From assembly GCA_027214385.1 (NCBI GenBank), contig JAPVXR010000018.1, forward strand, positions 1 through 64,000: a DNA stretch of 64,000 nucleotides, written 5' to 3'. The first letter of the stretch is position 1. Every line of letters starts with the position of its first letter. The translations under genes and the position numbers were made by a program. Under the pieces are notes generated by a model that was given only the letters and a program-made list of their open reading frames with translations, searched no databases and was not told the DNA's origin. Origin of the DNA: Cryomorphaceae bacterium 1068. GTDB taxonomy: Bacteria; Bacteroidota; Bacteroidia; Flavobacteriales_D; Cryomorphaceae. Below, piece after piece: positions 50,092 to 60,076 of the stretch.

Positions 50092-52044
50092 TTATTCCAT
50101 TTTTATGAATCTTACAGAATAATCCGAAAACCCTTGAAATCTTACGATATAAACGGCAGGCTCTAACTCAGAAATATCCATTCTAAAACCGTTTAGAATC
50201 CCACCTTCCGGCTCTATGCTTTTGCACAACTTACCATTGACATTATAAACTTCAGCAGTCTTCAGACCGCTGATTGGGGTAGAAGAGAAAAACCGTACCT
50301 CTGTAGAAGCAGGATTCGGATAGGCTTGAAACAAGTTCTCATATTCATCATTGATATCAGGATCAATTCCAACTTCACTTAAAGCCAGTATCCATCGATC
50401 AGGATCAAACTCTAGTGAATTGACAACAAAGTCCACTTCTAAAAAATACATCTGGCCCTGAATAACATTATCCAAAACCACCGTAGTATCAGACTCTGCA
50501 CCAACTAGCCTAATGGGAATTGGGATTTCAAAAAAGTCTACTGATTGGTGACTAGGTGACTGATTGATCTTCACAAACACCCCTCCGTCCGTCTGGGCAT
50601 ACCAAATTTTGTAATTGGGAAAACCCTCTCCGTAATACCAGTCGCTAAAAAATTCCGAAAGGTCTTTTCCGGAAACCTCTTCCATGATTTGAATAAACTC
50701 ATCCGTATGAGCATATGAAAATGAATGATCAGGATCGTTTAAATAGTTCCGACAGCCTTCAAAAAATGATTCATCGCCGATAACCCACCTTAACATGTGT
50801 AGTAAGTAGGCACCTTTATTATAGCTGAGGCGCCCGTTAAATATTCGATCTCTATCCAAGGTATCCGTCACAAATACCGACCCATCAGGCTGACGAGTAA
50901 TACTCGATATTCTAGCGGCTTTCCATTCATCAAACTCATCAGGCCTCAGGTACTCTATAGCCAGCCCGTTCATATATGTCGCAAAGCCTTCGTTCAGCCA
51001 TATATCCGACCAGCTCCCGCAAGTCACCTTATTGCCAAACCATTGATGAGCCAATTCATGAGCCGATAAATTGAATGACAGCCCCGACATTGTGCTCATT
51101 GTGCTATGTTCCATCCCTCCCGGAATACTGGCTTGAGCATGCCCATACTTCTCGGAGGCATAGGGGTACTCGCCGAATAAATCTGAAAAGAGTTCCATCA
51201 ATGAGACTATTTCCAGCCCTCTGTCCATTTCATCTTCCATCCGCTCAGGATATACATAATTCAGAATCTCTACAGTGTCATTTTCCAATTCAGCGAAATA
51301 GCTGAATTCAGCGTAGTTCGTGACTGCCATAGACACCAAATAGAAAGGAATGGGGTAACGATGCGTCCAAACATAGGTGCTCGTTTGATCGGGATTTAGG
51401 ATGACTTCTTCAAGAACTCCTTGAGATGCAGCCTTATTTCCGGCAGAAACGGTAATCTCTATTCTTATGCTATCGAGCTTATCACTTAAAGACATTTTAC
51501 AAGGCCACCAATCAGCCGCCCCAAAAGGTTGAGAAAGGGTCCATATCTCGGGAACACTACTCCCGTGAAAACCCTGATTGAAAGAAAGGTAATTATTCTG
51601 TCTCGGCTGTCCCTCATAGACTATTCGGATCTCATGCTCCAAATTGCTTTGCAATAAGTCTGACTTTATAAAAATTGAGTTTTCCTGAGTAAAGCCATAA
51701 TGACTTGCTTCTTCTCCATCTACCCAAACTCCACTTACATCAAGCTCAGAACTAAAGTCAAAGTCAATTGAATCTGTCGTAGCATAGAGCTCAATGGTAT
51801 TCGTCACCTCTCCCTCAATTCGTCTTTGCCAAGGGTCAATCTCCCACTTACAAACTGCATATTTCCAGTCGTATGATTGCCCCACATCAGATGTGGCACT
51901 CTTTGATTCGTGCTGAATGAAACGGCGAGACTCCATTTCTGAAATTTTTTCGACTGACCATTCTTCACCCTGAGCAAGGCATTGAATTGATGCTAACAGA
52001 AGTATTACTAAAAGGAACCCTTTGTGCATTTGGTCAAAATACAA
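50092..52044 (-). CDS. M1 family aminopeptidase with T9SS sorting domain
   Basis: A 650-residue precursor with signal peptide (about 1-25, IQCLAQG). The gluzincin zinc site HELAHQWF (about 329-336) is followed 18 residues later by NEGFATYMNG, and the M1 exopeptidase motif appears as PGGMEHSTM, with His in place of the usual Asn of GxMEN. After the catalytic and helical domains comes a type A sorting domain (FQAYPNPASTEV to the end). It should remove N-terminal residues from peptides outside the cell, complementing the M12B-like protease. Its upstream region 52045-52174 also holds the divergent promoter of the propeller gene. Confidence 0.9.
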   Translation of the reverse strand: MYFDQMHKGFLLVILLLASIQCLAQGEEWSVEKISEMESRRFIQHESKSATSDVGQSYDWKYAVCKWEIDPWQRRIEGEVTNTIELYATTDSIDFDFSSELDVSGVWVDGEEASHYGFTQENSIFIKSDLLQSNLEHEIRIVYEGQPRQNNYLSFNQGFHGSSVPEIWTLSQPFGAADWWPCKMSLSDKLDSIRIEITVSAGNKAASQGVLEEVILNPDQTSTYVWTHRYPIPFYLVSMAVTNYAEFSYFAELENDTVEILNYVYPERMEDEMDRGLEIVSLMELFSDLFGEYPYASEKYGHAQASIPGGMEHSTMSTMSGLSFNLSAHELAHQWFGNKVTCGSWSDIWLNEGFATYMNGLAIEYLRPDEFDEWKAARISSITRQPDGSVFVTDTLDRDRIFNGRLSYNKGAYLLHMLRWVIGDESFFEGCRNYLNDPDHSFSYAHTDEFIQIMEEVSGKDLSEFFSDWYYGEGFPNYKIWYAQTDGGVFVKINQSPSHQSVDFFEIPIPIRLVGAESDTTVVLDNVIQGQMYFLEVDFVVNSLEFDPDRWILALSEVGIDPDINDEYENLFQAYPNPASTEVRFFSSTPISGLKTAEVYNVNGKLCKSIEPEGGILNGFRMDISELEPAVYIVRFQGFSDYSVRFIKME

Positions 52045-52101
52045 TATTGTGATTCAAAACCCGAACACTTGGAGACCTACCTTGGTTATAATGACAATTC
52101 A

Positions 52102-52147
52102 TTCGTCGATATTATTTTGACTTTCATCGAAAAGCACTTTAAATTCG
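52102..52147 (+). promoter_or_regulatory. promoter and direct repeats of first propeller gene
   Basis: TTG (52117-52119), 20-base spacer, TAAATTCG (52140-52147). Around the -33 element two copies of TTCRTCG (52102-52108 and 52123-52129) are spaced exactly 21 bases apart. The same arrangement precedes the paralogue at 55548. Confidence 0.65.
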
Positions 52148-52174
52148 TAACCTTAACGCAACAACAAAATCGCT

Positions 52175-55100
52175 ATGCAAAAATTCAACTTTAAAAATTC
52201 CTTTCTCACCGCCTTCGCCTTTCTCTCAGGCTTAATGGCTTTTGGACAAGGGGTGTGTACACAGTTTTCCTACTACTACGCTGATATTAATTATCCGCAG
52301 TCGGGAGGTACAGAAACAGATATCTATTCTGTTACTCTTGATGGAGAGAACGCAATCCTATCTCCAATTGTTGAAGATTTAGGTTACGCTGCGCATATTG
52401 CGTACAATCAAATTGATGGATTGATTTATGTTGTAAATGGAAATAACGGCGCAATTAGTACTCTAGACCCTTCAACTTTTGTATTATCTGAGGCGGTAAG
52501 CGTTAGTCCGAGTATCTCAATCACTGTTGCTGCCTTCAACGACGAAGGAAATCTATTGATCGGTGGTTCTGCTAACAGTGGTCAACTTTACTCAGTAGAT
52601 TTTGGATCAGAACCTTACTCCTTGTCAGAATTTTCAGGATCAAATGACATTGAAGGTGGAGACATCACTTTCTCCGAGGCAGGAAATCTCTATTTGGCCT
52701 CCAAGCCCGAGGGGAAACTTTACGAAGTTATTCCCGGTTTTGAAAACGACTTGAAAGGAAACGTAGACGGTCAGGTAACCGGTATGGCAACATTTGAAGA
52801 TGGTGAGAGTGTTATTGTCTCCTCTCGGAACAACGATCGATTCTTAGTGTACAGCCTTGACGGCGAAGTAACAGTAAGTGGAGAGTACAATGCAATTCTC
52901 GATGATGAGCCTTTTTCTTTAGAGAATGGCGACATGGCGTCAGGATGTTCTGAGCGCAGCACTTCAGTAGAAGGATGCGATGACCTAAGAACTTATTACA
53001 TCCACAACGCCCAAGGCGCAGGGCCAGTTATTCTATACGCCGTTGATTTCAACGAAATGGGAGGAGCAAATCTTTCTGTTCTTGTAGATAATCTTGGCGG
53101 TGGATCACACATGGGCCTTGGTGAAGATGGCTTCATTTATATTGTCCGTCACAACAACGGAATGCTAAGCAGGGTCAATCCACTCAACCCTATCGTCGAA
53201 ACCATTGGTCAAATCAATGTTGATGGAGAAAACGTTACCAGCATTCCTGCTGTTGTAGTAGGAGATGATGGATTTGTTTATGTAGGCTCAAGCGCTACGG
53301 ACATGATTTACAAAGTCAATCCAATGACGGCCGAAGCTGAAGTATTTGGTGAAGGAAATGTCGCAGGTGGAGACTTGGTATTTGTTGGGAATGACCTTTG
53401 GTTGGCCAACAGATCACAGGGGCGTTTCTACGAGATCAATGGTGAAGGCCAATTTGATGTGGATGCTGAAGAAATCAATGGTGTTTCTGTTTTGCCTGAT
53501 GGAAATCTTTTGATTGCAAATGGAAACTTGAACGGTTTGTTCGAGGTTTACGAGCCGGGAACAGGAGCTGCCACAGGCGAAGTATTTGAAACAGGTCTAG
53601 CCCTATTCAATGGTGACTTAGCCACTCGTTGTTTCGACGGACAACCCGTATTCCAAGGATGTGATGATTTCCAAACTTATTACATTCATACCCCACTTGG
53701 TGGAGGAGACGTAATTCTATACAACGTTGAATTGACCGATTTGGGTGAAGCAAACCTAACAGCAATTAGAACGCTTGATGGAGACTCTCACCTAGGATTG
53801 GGTCAAGATGGCCTATTGTACATTGTACGGGTGAGTACAGGGATGATGACTATTCTAGATCTTGATACAGATACTGAAGCTCAAGTTCAGATAAATCTGG
53901 ATGGAAATAACATAACTAGCATTCCTGCCGTAGTGGTAGGCGATGATGGATTCGTTTATATTGGTTCGGGGAATACAATCTACAAAGTTGAACCGAGCAC
54001 AGGTGATGCTGAAGTATTCGGAAATGAGAATATTAGCGGTGGAGACTTGGTGTTCGCAGGTGGAGCTTTATGGTATGCAAACAGATCCAACTCTACTTTC
54101 TATGAAGTAAATGGTGAAGGCCAGTTTACTGTGGGAGCAGCTGAAATCAATGGCGTTTCAACACTACCTAACGGTAACCTACTAATAGCCGATGGTGACT
54201 TAGGAAATACGTTTGAAGTTTATGAACCACTTACGGGAAATGCGACAGGCGAAGAGTTTGATTCTGGCCTTGAGCTTTACTGGGGAGACCTTGCCGGTAG
54301 ATGCTTTGACAATAACAATGAAGAAGGAGAATGTGAAAACTTCCAGTTGTTTTTAGCGGCAAACGGCAACCAAGACGGAGATATTTACAGAGTCAACCTT
54401 GAAGAAGGAACGGTTTCACTAGAGCTACTCCTGGAAGACCTTGGTCGTCCACACATCGCTTATGACGAAAGCAATGGACTTATGTACATCATCTTGGGAC
54501 CAACAGGGGAAGTAGCAGTTTACGATCCTGTAGCTGATATTTTGACAACCTTCTCTAACATTACGATGGGACAGATGGATATTATTGATACTTACTCTGC
54601 AGTCGTAACAAATGAAGGTACCCTATTGGTAGGCTCAAACTTCGGCGTGGTTTATGAAGTTGATCCTGCTACAGGAGCAGCCTCTAACCCAATGGATGCT
54701 AATGTTGACGGTGGAGATCTCATTCAAACCAATGATGGTGATGTTTGGGTTATTAACCGGGGTCAAGGACGTTTTTACAACCTGACTGATGGTGTGACTG
54801 AATTCGATGTGGAGCTTGACGGAATCTATGGTGCTGCAGTAATGCAAAGCGGAATGATTCTAGTTGGTGACCAAGGAAACCAACTACGAGTTGTAGACCC
54901 CGCGGTTCCGGGATTGACAGAAACTATCTTCGAACTTGACTTTTCTCTAACTGCAGGAGACCTTGCTGGTGGATGCGGAGACAACTACGTAGGATTGGAG
55001 CAACCTCCTACAGCTGAGAATACAGCTGTGGTGATTGGAGAAGGCGCTACTTCTTTCGTAACATACCCAAATCCAACGGAAGGAATCTCCAATGTTCAAA

Positions 55101-55306
55101 TAGTGCCAGGTTCTTCTGAAAGAGCAGTAATTGAAGTATTCGACATGAGCGGGCGCTCTGTAGCTACTTTACTTAATCAAGATGTACAAGAAGGAAATAC
55201 TTATAGAATGACCTTTGACGGAACACTTCTTCCTAACGGAGTCTATGTTGTGAAGTACGTTACTCATAGTGAAACGGCAATTCAGAAAATCATGATTGCC
55301 AGATAA
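52175..55306 (+). CDS. propeller-like T9SS surface protein, first of tandem pair
   Basis: A 1043-residue precursor: signal peptide (about 1-25, LMAFGQG), four units of about 225-240 residues and a type A sorting domain (TYPNPTEGISN to KIMIAR). Each unit begins with a Cys before an aromatic strand (CTQFSYYYAD, CDDLRTYYIH, CDDFQTYYIH, CENFQLFLAA) and ends in GDxAxxC, so each is probably closed by a disulfide. Inside are YVTN/NHL-like blades (SILDPST, GNLLIGGSANSG, GDLVFVGNDLWLANRS). The protein should be a multi-propeller surface protein, possibly for adhesion or glycan binding. A terminator at 55331 ends the unit. Its paralogue follows. Confidence 0.75.
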   Translation: MQKFNFKNSFLTAFAFLSGLMAFGQGVCTQFSYYYADINYPQSGGTETDIYSVTLDGENAILSPIVEDLGYAAHIAYNQIDGLIYVVNGNNGAISTLDPSTFVLSEAVSVSPSISITVAAFNDEGNLLIGGSANSGQLYSVDFGSEPYSLSEFSGSNDIEGGDITFSEAGNLYLASKPEGKLYEVIPGFENDLKGNVDGQVTGMATFEDGESVIVSSRNNDRFLVYSLDGEVTVSGEYNAILDDEPFSLENGDMASGCSERSTSVEGCDDLRTYYIHNAQGAGPVILYAVDFNEMGGANLSVLVDNLGGGSHMGLGEDGFIYIVRHNNGMLSRVNPLNPIVETIGQINVDGENVTSIPAVVVGDDGFVYVGSSATDMIYKVNPMTAEAEVFGEGNVAGGDLVFVGNDLWLANRSQGRFYEINGEGQFDVDAEEINGVSVLPDGNLLIANGNLNGLFEVYEPGTGAATGEVFETGLALFNGDLATRCFDGQPVFQGCDDFQTYYIHTPLGGGDVILYNVELTDLGEANLTAIRTLDGDSHLGLGQDGLLYIVRVSTGMMTILDLDTDTEAQVQINLDGNNITSIPAVVVGDDGFVYIGSGNTIYKVEPSTGDAEVFGNENISGGDLVFAGGALWYANRSNSTFYEVNGEGQFTVGAAEINGVSTLPNGNLLIADGDLGNTFEVYEPLTGNATGEEFDSGLELYWGDLAGRCFDNNNEEGECENFQLFLAANGNQDGDIYRVNLEEGTVSLELLLEDLGRPHIAYDESNGLMYIILGPTGEVAVYDPVADILTTFSNITMGQMDIIDTYSAVVTNEGTLLVGSNFGVVYEVDPATGAASNPMDANVDGGDLIQTNDGDVWVINRGQGRFYNLTDGVTEFDVELDGIYGAAVMQSGMILVGDQGNQLRVVDPAVPGLTETIFELDFSLTAGDLAGGCGDNYVGLEQPPTAENTAVVIGEGATSFVTYPNPTEGISNVQIVPGSSERAVIEVFDMSGRSVATLLNQDVQEGNTYRMTFDGTLLPNGVYVVKYVTHSETAIQKIMIAR

Positions 55307-55330
55307 TTTCTAAAAGTTTATACAACCAAA

Positions 55331-55357
55331 AGCCTTCCCACAACGGGGAGGCTTTTT
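55331..55357 (+). terminator. terminator of first propeller gene
   Basis: Nine-pair stem AGCCTTCCC/GGGGAGGCT with one T-G pair, loop ACAAC, followed by seven T (55353-55359 region). From 55360 to 55470 only AT-rich sequence and a weak CTTTGC/GCAAAG stem are seen. Confidence 0.88.
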
Positions 55358-55470
55358 TTATATCAGTCTAGGTTAATTGACCCCAAACCTTTGCTAATTC
55401 AGGGTTCGGCAAAGACTATCACAACAAATTATATCTCGCAATGCCAAAGACTTAAAGAGAAAAATCATCA

Positions 55471-55516
55471 TTCGTCGTATAAATATTGACTTTCGTCGAA
55501 ATCCGCTATACTTTTG
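55471..55516 (+). promoter_or_regulatory. promoter and direct repeats of second propeller gene
   Basis: TTGAC (55486-55490), 20-base spacer from TTG, TACTTTTG (55509-55516, exact). TTCGTCG occurs at 55471-55477 and 55492-55498, 21 bases apart, the same as upstream of the first paralogue. Bases around TTGACTTTCRTCGAAA and GTAACC after the -7 box are also shared. Confidence 0.7.
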
Positions 55517-55547
55517 TAACCATAACAAACAATCAAAAATACCAGCT

Positions 55548-58493
55548 ATGATAAAAATTGACATGAAAAAAGGTATGCTTACTGCCTTTACATTCCTTTC
55601 GGGAATGACACTCCTTGCTCAAGGAGTCTGTACTAATTTCTCTTATTACTATGCAGATATTAACTATCCTGCATCGGGTGGAACAGAAACTGACATTTAT
55701 TCAGTCTCACTAGAAGGTGAGGATGCAATTCTCTCAGCTATTGTTGAAGATATTCCAAATGCAGCACACATCGCTTATAATGAGATGAACGGGCTCATTT
55801 ATGTAGTAAACGGAACGAATGGTTCTATTAGTACACTGGACCCTTCTACCGGAGTTCTATCCGAAGAGGTAAGTGTTTCTCCAAGTGTGGGAATTACAGT
55901 TGCTGCTTTTGACGCTGAAGGAAACCTCTTGATCGGCGGATCTGCCAACGATGGAAAAATCTACGTGGTTGATTTGGGATCAAATCCATATACTCTTTCT
56001 GATTTCTCTGATGGGAATGATATTCAAGGTGGAGACATCACTTTTGGCGCTTCAGGTAGCCTTTACTTGGCTTCAAAGCCTGAAGGGAAATTATACGAAG
56101 TAATTCCAGGTTTTGAGAATACCGTTCTTGGAAATGTAAACGGTGAAGTGACGGGTATTGCCACTTTAGAAGATGGCGGAAGCATTATTGTTTCCTCAAG
56201 AAATAATGGACAATTCTTGACATATGATGTAGATGGAGGATTTAGCGAAAGCACTGCATACAACGCCATTCTAAACGGAGAACCATTCACACTTGAAAAT
56301 GGAGATATGGCTTCAGGGTGTTCTGAAAGAAGTACATCAATTGAAGGTTGTTCAGACTTACGTACCTACTACATGGAAGATGCAGTAGGTGGTGGAAGCG
56401 ATATCCTTTATTCAGTTAACTTCAATGAAATGGGCGGAGCTGATCTAGTGGAGCTTGGTACTTTTGGTGCTGGAAGCCACATCGGAGTTGGTCCAAACGG
56501 ATTGATTTACATCGTAAGATACGGCTCTGGAATGCTGACAACTTGGGATCCTGAAACGCTTGCCTCAGTAAATGAAGTACAAATCAACGTAGACGGAAGT
56601 AACATCGGTCAAATTCCAGCTGTGGTTGCAGGTGACGACGGATTTGTATATGTTGGATCTCAAGCCGGAGATATCATCTACAAAGTAGACCCTACCACAG
56701 GAAACGCTACTATTTTTGGTGAAGCCAATGTTGGTGGTGGAGACCTCGTATTTGTTGATGGTGCGCTATGGTGTGCTAACAGAGGATTAGGTCGTTTCTT
56801 TGAAGTAAACGGAGAGGGTGAGTTTGACGTTGCCGCCGAAGAAATCAACGGTGTTGCAAATCTACCCGATGGAAACCTACTGATTTCCAATGGAAACTTA
56901 AATGGACTATTCGAAGTGTACGAGCCTGGAACAGGTATTGCTACAGGCGAGACTTTCGAAACAGGTCTGGAACTATTCAATGGTGACTTGGCGAGCAGAT
57001 GCTTCGATGGAAACCAAGGATCAGAATGCGAAAACTTCCAATTGTTCCTTTCCGCTAATGGAAATCAAGGTGGAGACATCTACCGTGTTACTTTAGGTGA
57101 TGGTTCTGCTTCTTTAGAACTTCTTCTTGAAGGTCTCGGAGATCCTCACTTGGCTTATGACGAAATCAATGGATTGCTTTACATCGTAAAAGGAAGTGGT
57201 GACGTAGCCATCTATGACCCCGTAACAGATGTTTTGAGCACTTTCTCAAACATAGCTATGGGCGACATGAATGTAGCCCAAACTTATGCTGCTGTTGTAA
57301 CTGAAGAAGGAACACTTCTAGTTGGTTCAGCAAACCAAAACAAAGTCTACGAAGTTAATCCTGCAACAGGAGAAGCCTCAAATGCTGTCGACGTACCGGT
57401 TAGTGGTGGAGATATTATCCAAACCAATGACGGCGACGTTTGGTTGATCAACAGATCACAAAATCGCTTCTACAACATCACAGACGGTGTTTCTCAATTT
57501 GATGTAGACTTGAATCAAATGTATGGAGCAGCTGTAATGGAAAGTGGAATGATCCTAGTCGGTAATGCAGGAACTCAACTTAGAGTTGTTGACCCTGCTA
57601 CTGCTAGTGTTACTGAAACTGTATACAACATTGACATCAATGTAAGTGCAGGAGACCTTGCCGGTGGATGCGGTGATGCTAATCCGGAAGTTACTCCTGA
57701 ACCAGGAGAGTGCTATGTAGCTGAAGCTTTCGATTATGTAGAAGGTGTGCGAAGCAACGGTGGTGCAATAGCTACTAACCGCACTGACTCAACTCAAGCT
57801 GAAGGAATGCCTGAAGGAATTGATCAATTGGTATTCGTAACTCTAGGTTACGGAGGAAGCATTAAGCTGGACTTCAACGGTGCAGTTCCAAACCTTGATG
57901 GCGATGACCTCGAAGTTGTAGAAACTTCATACGGAAACCCTGGTTGTGACGCTTATCCTGAGTATGCAGATGTTTATGTTTCTCAAAACGGAGTAGACTT
58001 CTTCTTCGCCGAAACAGTTTGCAAAAGCGACAATGGAGTAGATATCAGCGCAGCCGGCGATTTTGACTACATTACCGTGGTTGAGATCAGAAACAACGAT
58101 ACGTTGACTTCAACTCCTGATGGTTATGACCTTGACGGTGTAAGAGCAATCTGGAACTGTGAAGGAACGACAGAGGAAGAAAATGAGCCTGGTCAAAGTG
58201 AAGGTGACGTTGTTCAATTTGTAACAACTCCTTCTACGATTATCAACTCATACCCGAACCCAACTGAAGGTCAAGCAACAATTGAGTTCAGTGTAGGGCA
58301 AACAGAGCGTGCAGTAGTTGAAATCTTCGACATGAACGGACGCTCAGTTGAGACGTTGTTCAACCAAGATGTTCAGGCAGGAAACACTTACCGCTTGGCA
58401 TTTGATGGTGGTGCGTTGCCTAATGGAATCTATGTTGTGAAATTTGTAACCGAAAGCCAAACGGTTATCGAGAAGATCATGATTGCGAGATAA
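55548..58493 (+). CDS. propeller-like T9SS surface protein, second of tandem pair
   Basis: A 981-residue paralogue of the preceding protein, with the same signal peptide region and first unit (FSYYYADINYPASGGTETDI). It has three units, matching units 1, 2 and 4 of its neighbour; unit 3 is missing. In its place before the sorting domain lies an extra domain of about 155 residues (57700-58170; CYVAEAFDYVEGV, GYGGSIKLDFNGA, YADVYVSQNGVDF) that resembles a cell-surface discoidin-type sandwich. The sorting domain ends KIMIAR, as in the neighbour. Start ATG at 55548 is supported because its N-terminus aligns residue for residue with that of the paralogue. Confidence 0.78.
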   Translation: MIKIDMKKGMLTAFTFLSGMTLLAQGVCTNFSYYYADINYPASGGTETDIYSVSLEGEDAILSAIVEDIPNAAHIAYNEMNGLIYVVNGTNGSISTLDPSTGVLSEEVSVSPSVGITVAAFDAEGNLLIGGSANDGKIYVVDLGSNPYTLSDFSDGNDIQGGDITFGASGSLYLASKPEGKLYEVIPGFENTVLGNVNGEVTGIATLEDGGSIIVSSRNNGQFLTYDVDGGFSESTAYNAILNGEPFTLENGDMASGCSERSTSIEGCSDLRTYYMEDAVGGGSDILYSVNFNEMGGADLVELGTFGAGSHIGVGPNGLIYIVRYGSGMLTTWDPETLASVNEVQINVDGSNIGQIPAVVAGDDGFVYVGSQAGDIIYKVDPTTGNATIFGEANVGGGDLVFVDGALWCANRGLGRFFEVNGEGEFDVAAEEINGVANLPDGNLLISNGNLNGLFEVYEPGTGIATGETFETGLELFNGDLASRCFDGNQGSECENFQLFLSANGNQGGDIYRVTLGDGSASLELLLEGLGDPHLAYDEINGLLYIVKGSGDVAIYDPVTDVLSTFSNIAMGDMNVAQTYAAVVTEEGTLLVGSANQNKVYEVNPATGEASNAVDVPVSGGDIIQTNDGDVWLINRSQNRFYNITDGVSQFDVDLNQMYGAAVMESGMILVGNAGTQLRVVDPATASVTETVYNIDINVSAGDLAGGCGDANPEVTPEPGECYVAEAFDYVEGVRSNGGAIATNRTDSTQAEGMPEGIDQLVFVTLGYGGSIKLDFNGAVPNLDGDDLEVVETSYGNPGCDAYPEYADVYVSQNGVDFFFAETVCKSDNGVDISAAGDFDYITVVEIRNNDTLTSTPDGYDLDGVRAIWNCEGTTEEENEPGQSEGDVVQFVTTPSTIINSYPNPTEGQATIEFSVGQTERAVVEIFDMNGRSVETLFNQDVQAGNTYRLAFDGGALPNGIYVVKFVTESQTVIEKIMIAR

Positions 58494-58519
58494 TCTAAAA
58501 TCTTGTTCATAGCTGAAAA

Positions 58520-58550
58520 GGAGATCGCCAACATTGGTGGTCTCCTTTTT
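58520..58550 (+). terminator. terminator of second propeller gene
   Basis: Ten-pair stem GGAGATCGCC/GGTGGTCTCC with two wobble pairs, loop AACATT, five T. A TATTATTG box (58553-58560) starts directly after the T-run and ends four bases before the next ATG. Confidence 0.8.
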
Positions 58551-58564
58551 GCTATTATTGACCT

Positions 58565-60076
58565 ATGAACAAAATTCTTTTTTTGCTATTCAGCTTCTTA
58601 GCGATTACCGTCAGTGCCCAAAATCCGGTTATTGAAATCTCAGCGACTGACAATCCCAATGAAATTTCTATCTGTATTGATGAGAGGCATCCACATCGAC
58701 TCTTGGCAGGCGCAAACATCTACAGCATCTACCTGAGTGAAGATGGTGGGTTATCGTGGTCAGAGAAAAAGCAGTTATCACCATACGGAGTGTGGGGAGA
58801 CCCTGTGATTATTCAAGATACGACAGGAAGTTTTTACCATTTTCACTTATCAAAAGTCCCTGACGGAAATTGGATTGACCGTATGGTTTGCCAGCGATCA
58901 GACGATGGAGGGAAAAGCTTTAATGATGGCAGCTATTTTGGATTGAACGGAGATAAAGCACAGGATAAACCTTGGGCTGTGGTGAATCCCGAAAACAACG
59001 AAATCTATGTTACCTGGACTCAATTCGATGAGTACGATTCAAAAGATCCGGCGGATCGATCGAATATTCTATTCTCAAAATCAACTGATAAAGGGGAAAC
59101 ATGGAGCCATCCTATTCAAGTGAATAGTGTGGATGGAGATTGTTTGGATGATGACGAAACTGTGGAAGGTGCAGTTCCGGCAGTCGGTCCTGATGGACAA
59201 ATTTACGTTGCCTGGTCAGGCCCAAATGGATTGGTATTTAACTGCTCTTTCGACGCAGGTAAAACTTGGGAAGAGGAAGAACTACCAATTGCCGAACATG
59301 TGGGAGGGTGGAATATTAACATTCCCGGTATTTACCGTGTCAATGGAATGCCTGTTACAAAGTGTGACCTTTCTGAAGGGCCAAATCAGGGAACCGTTTA
59401 CGTCAATTGGGCTGATCAACGAAATGGTGTCGACAATACCGACATCTTCCTCTCAAAAAGCACAGACCAAGGATTATCATGGTCGGAGCCGATCAGAGTC
59501 AATCAGGACTCATCCCAAAACCATCAGTTTTTTACTTGGATGGATATTGACCAAACCAACGGAAACTTATGGTTTGTCTACCATGACCGAAGAAACGGCG
59601 ATGACAACGGAACTGATGTTTATGCTGCAGTAAGCCAAGATGGAGGTTCAACTTTTACAGAGGTCAAAATCAGCGAAAGTCCATTTTACCCCAATCCGGA
59701 AATTTTCTTTGGTGATTACAACAATATCGCTGCTCATGGCAATGTCGTCAGACCGGTTTGGACGCGGCTAGATGACGAGCAGCTTTCCGTGCGCACCTCG
59801 ATTATTGATACCTACTCGATTATCAATGAGCAATCAAACTCGCTGACTATCCAAGAAGAAACGAATGGGGAATTGATAATTACGCACTCATTGAAGGGTA
59901 AAGTCTCGGTGAAAATACTGGCCTTAACCGGAAATGAAGTACTGAATATTGATAGACGGAAATCAAAAAAAGGCACCTTAAGAATAACGGAAGCTTCCGA
60001 CTTGAATACGGGTATCTATCTAGTGGAACTTGATAATGGATCAACAGGTGCAAAAGGCCAATGGATCAAGCTTTGA
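58565..60076 (+). CDS. sialidase-like BNR/Asp-box protein with T9SS sorting domain
   Basis: A 503-residue precursor: signal peptide (about 1-19, TVSAQN), a six-bladed propeller of the sialidase type with repeated Asp boxes (SEDGGLSW, SDDGGKSF, STDKGETW, SFDAGKTW, STDQGLSW, SQDGGSTF) and a short sorting domain (from about residue 420; LALTGNEVLNI, LNTGIYLVELD, ending GQWIKL). The Arg triad and Tyr/Glu of true sialidases are not clearly visible, so it may bind or cleave another glycan. It sits 71 bp after the tandem propeller genes. Its last 11 bases overlap the convergent hemF gene. Confidence 0.8.
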   Translation: MNKILFLLFSFLAITVSAQNPVIEISATDNPNEISICIDERHPHRLLAGANIYSIYLSEDGGLSWSEKKQLSPYGVWGDPVIIQDTTGSFYHFHLSKVPDGNWIDRMVCQRSDDGGKSFNDGSYFGLNGDKAQDKPWAVVNPENNEIYVTWTQFDEYDSKDPADRSNILFSKSTDKGETWSHPIQVNSVDGDCLDDDETVEGAVPAVGPDGQIYVAWSGPNGLVFNCSFDAGKTWEEEELPIAEHVGGWNINIPGIYRVNGMPVTKCDLSEGPNQGTVYVNWADQRNGVDNTDIFLSKSTDQGLSWSEPIRVNQDSSQNHQFFTWMDIDQTNGNLWFVYHDRRNGDDNGTDVYAAVSQDGGSTFTEVKISESPFYPNPEIFFGDYNNIAAHGNVVRPVWTRLDDEQLSVRTSIIDTYSIINEQSNSLTIQEETNGELIITHSLKGKVSVKILALTGNEVLNIDRRKSKKGTLRITEASDLNTGIYLVELDNGSTGAKGQWIKL

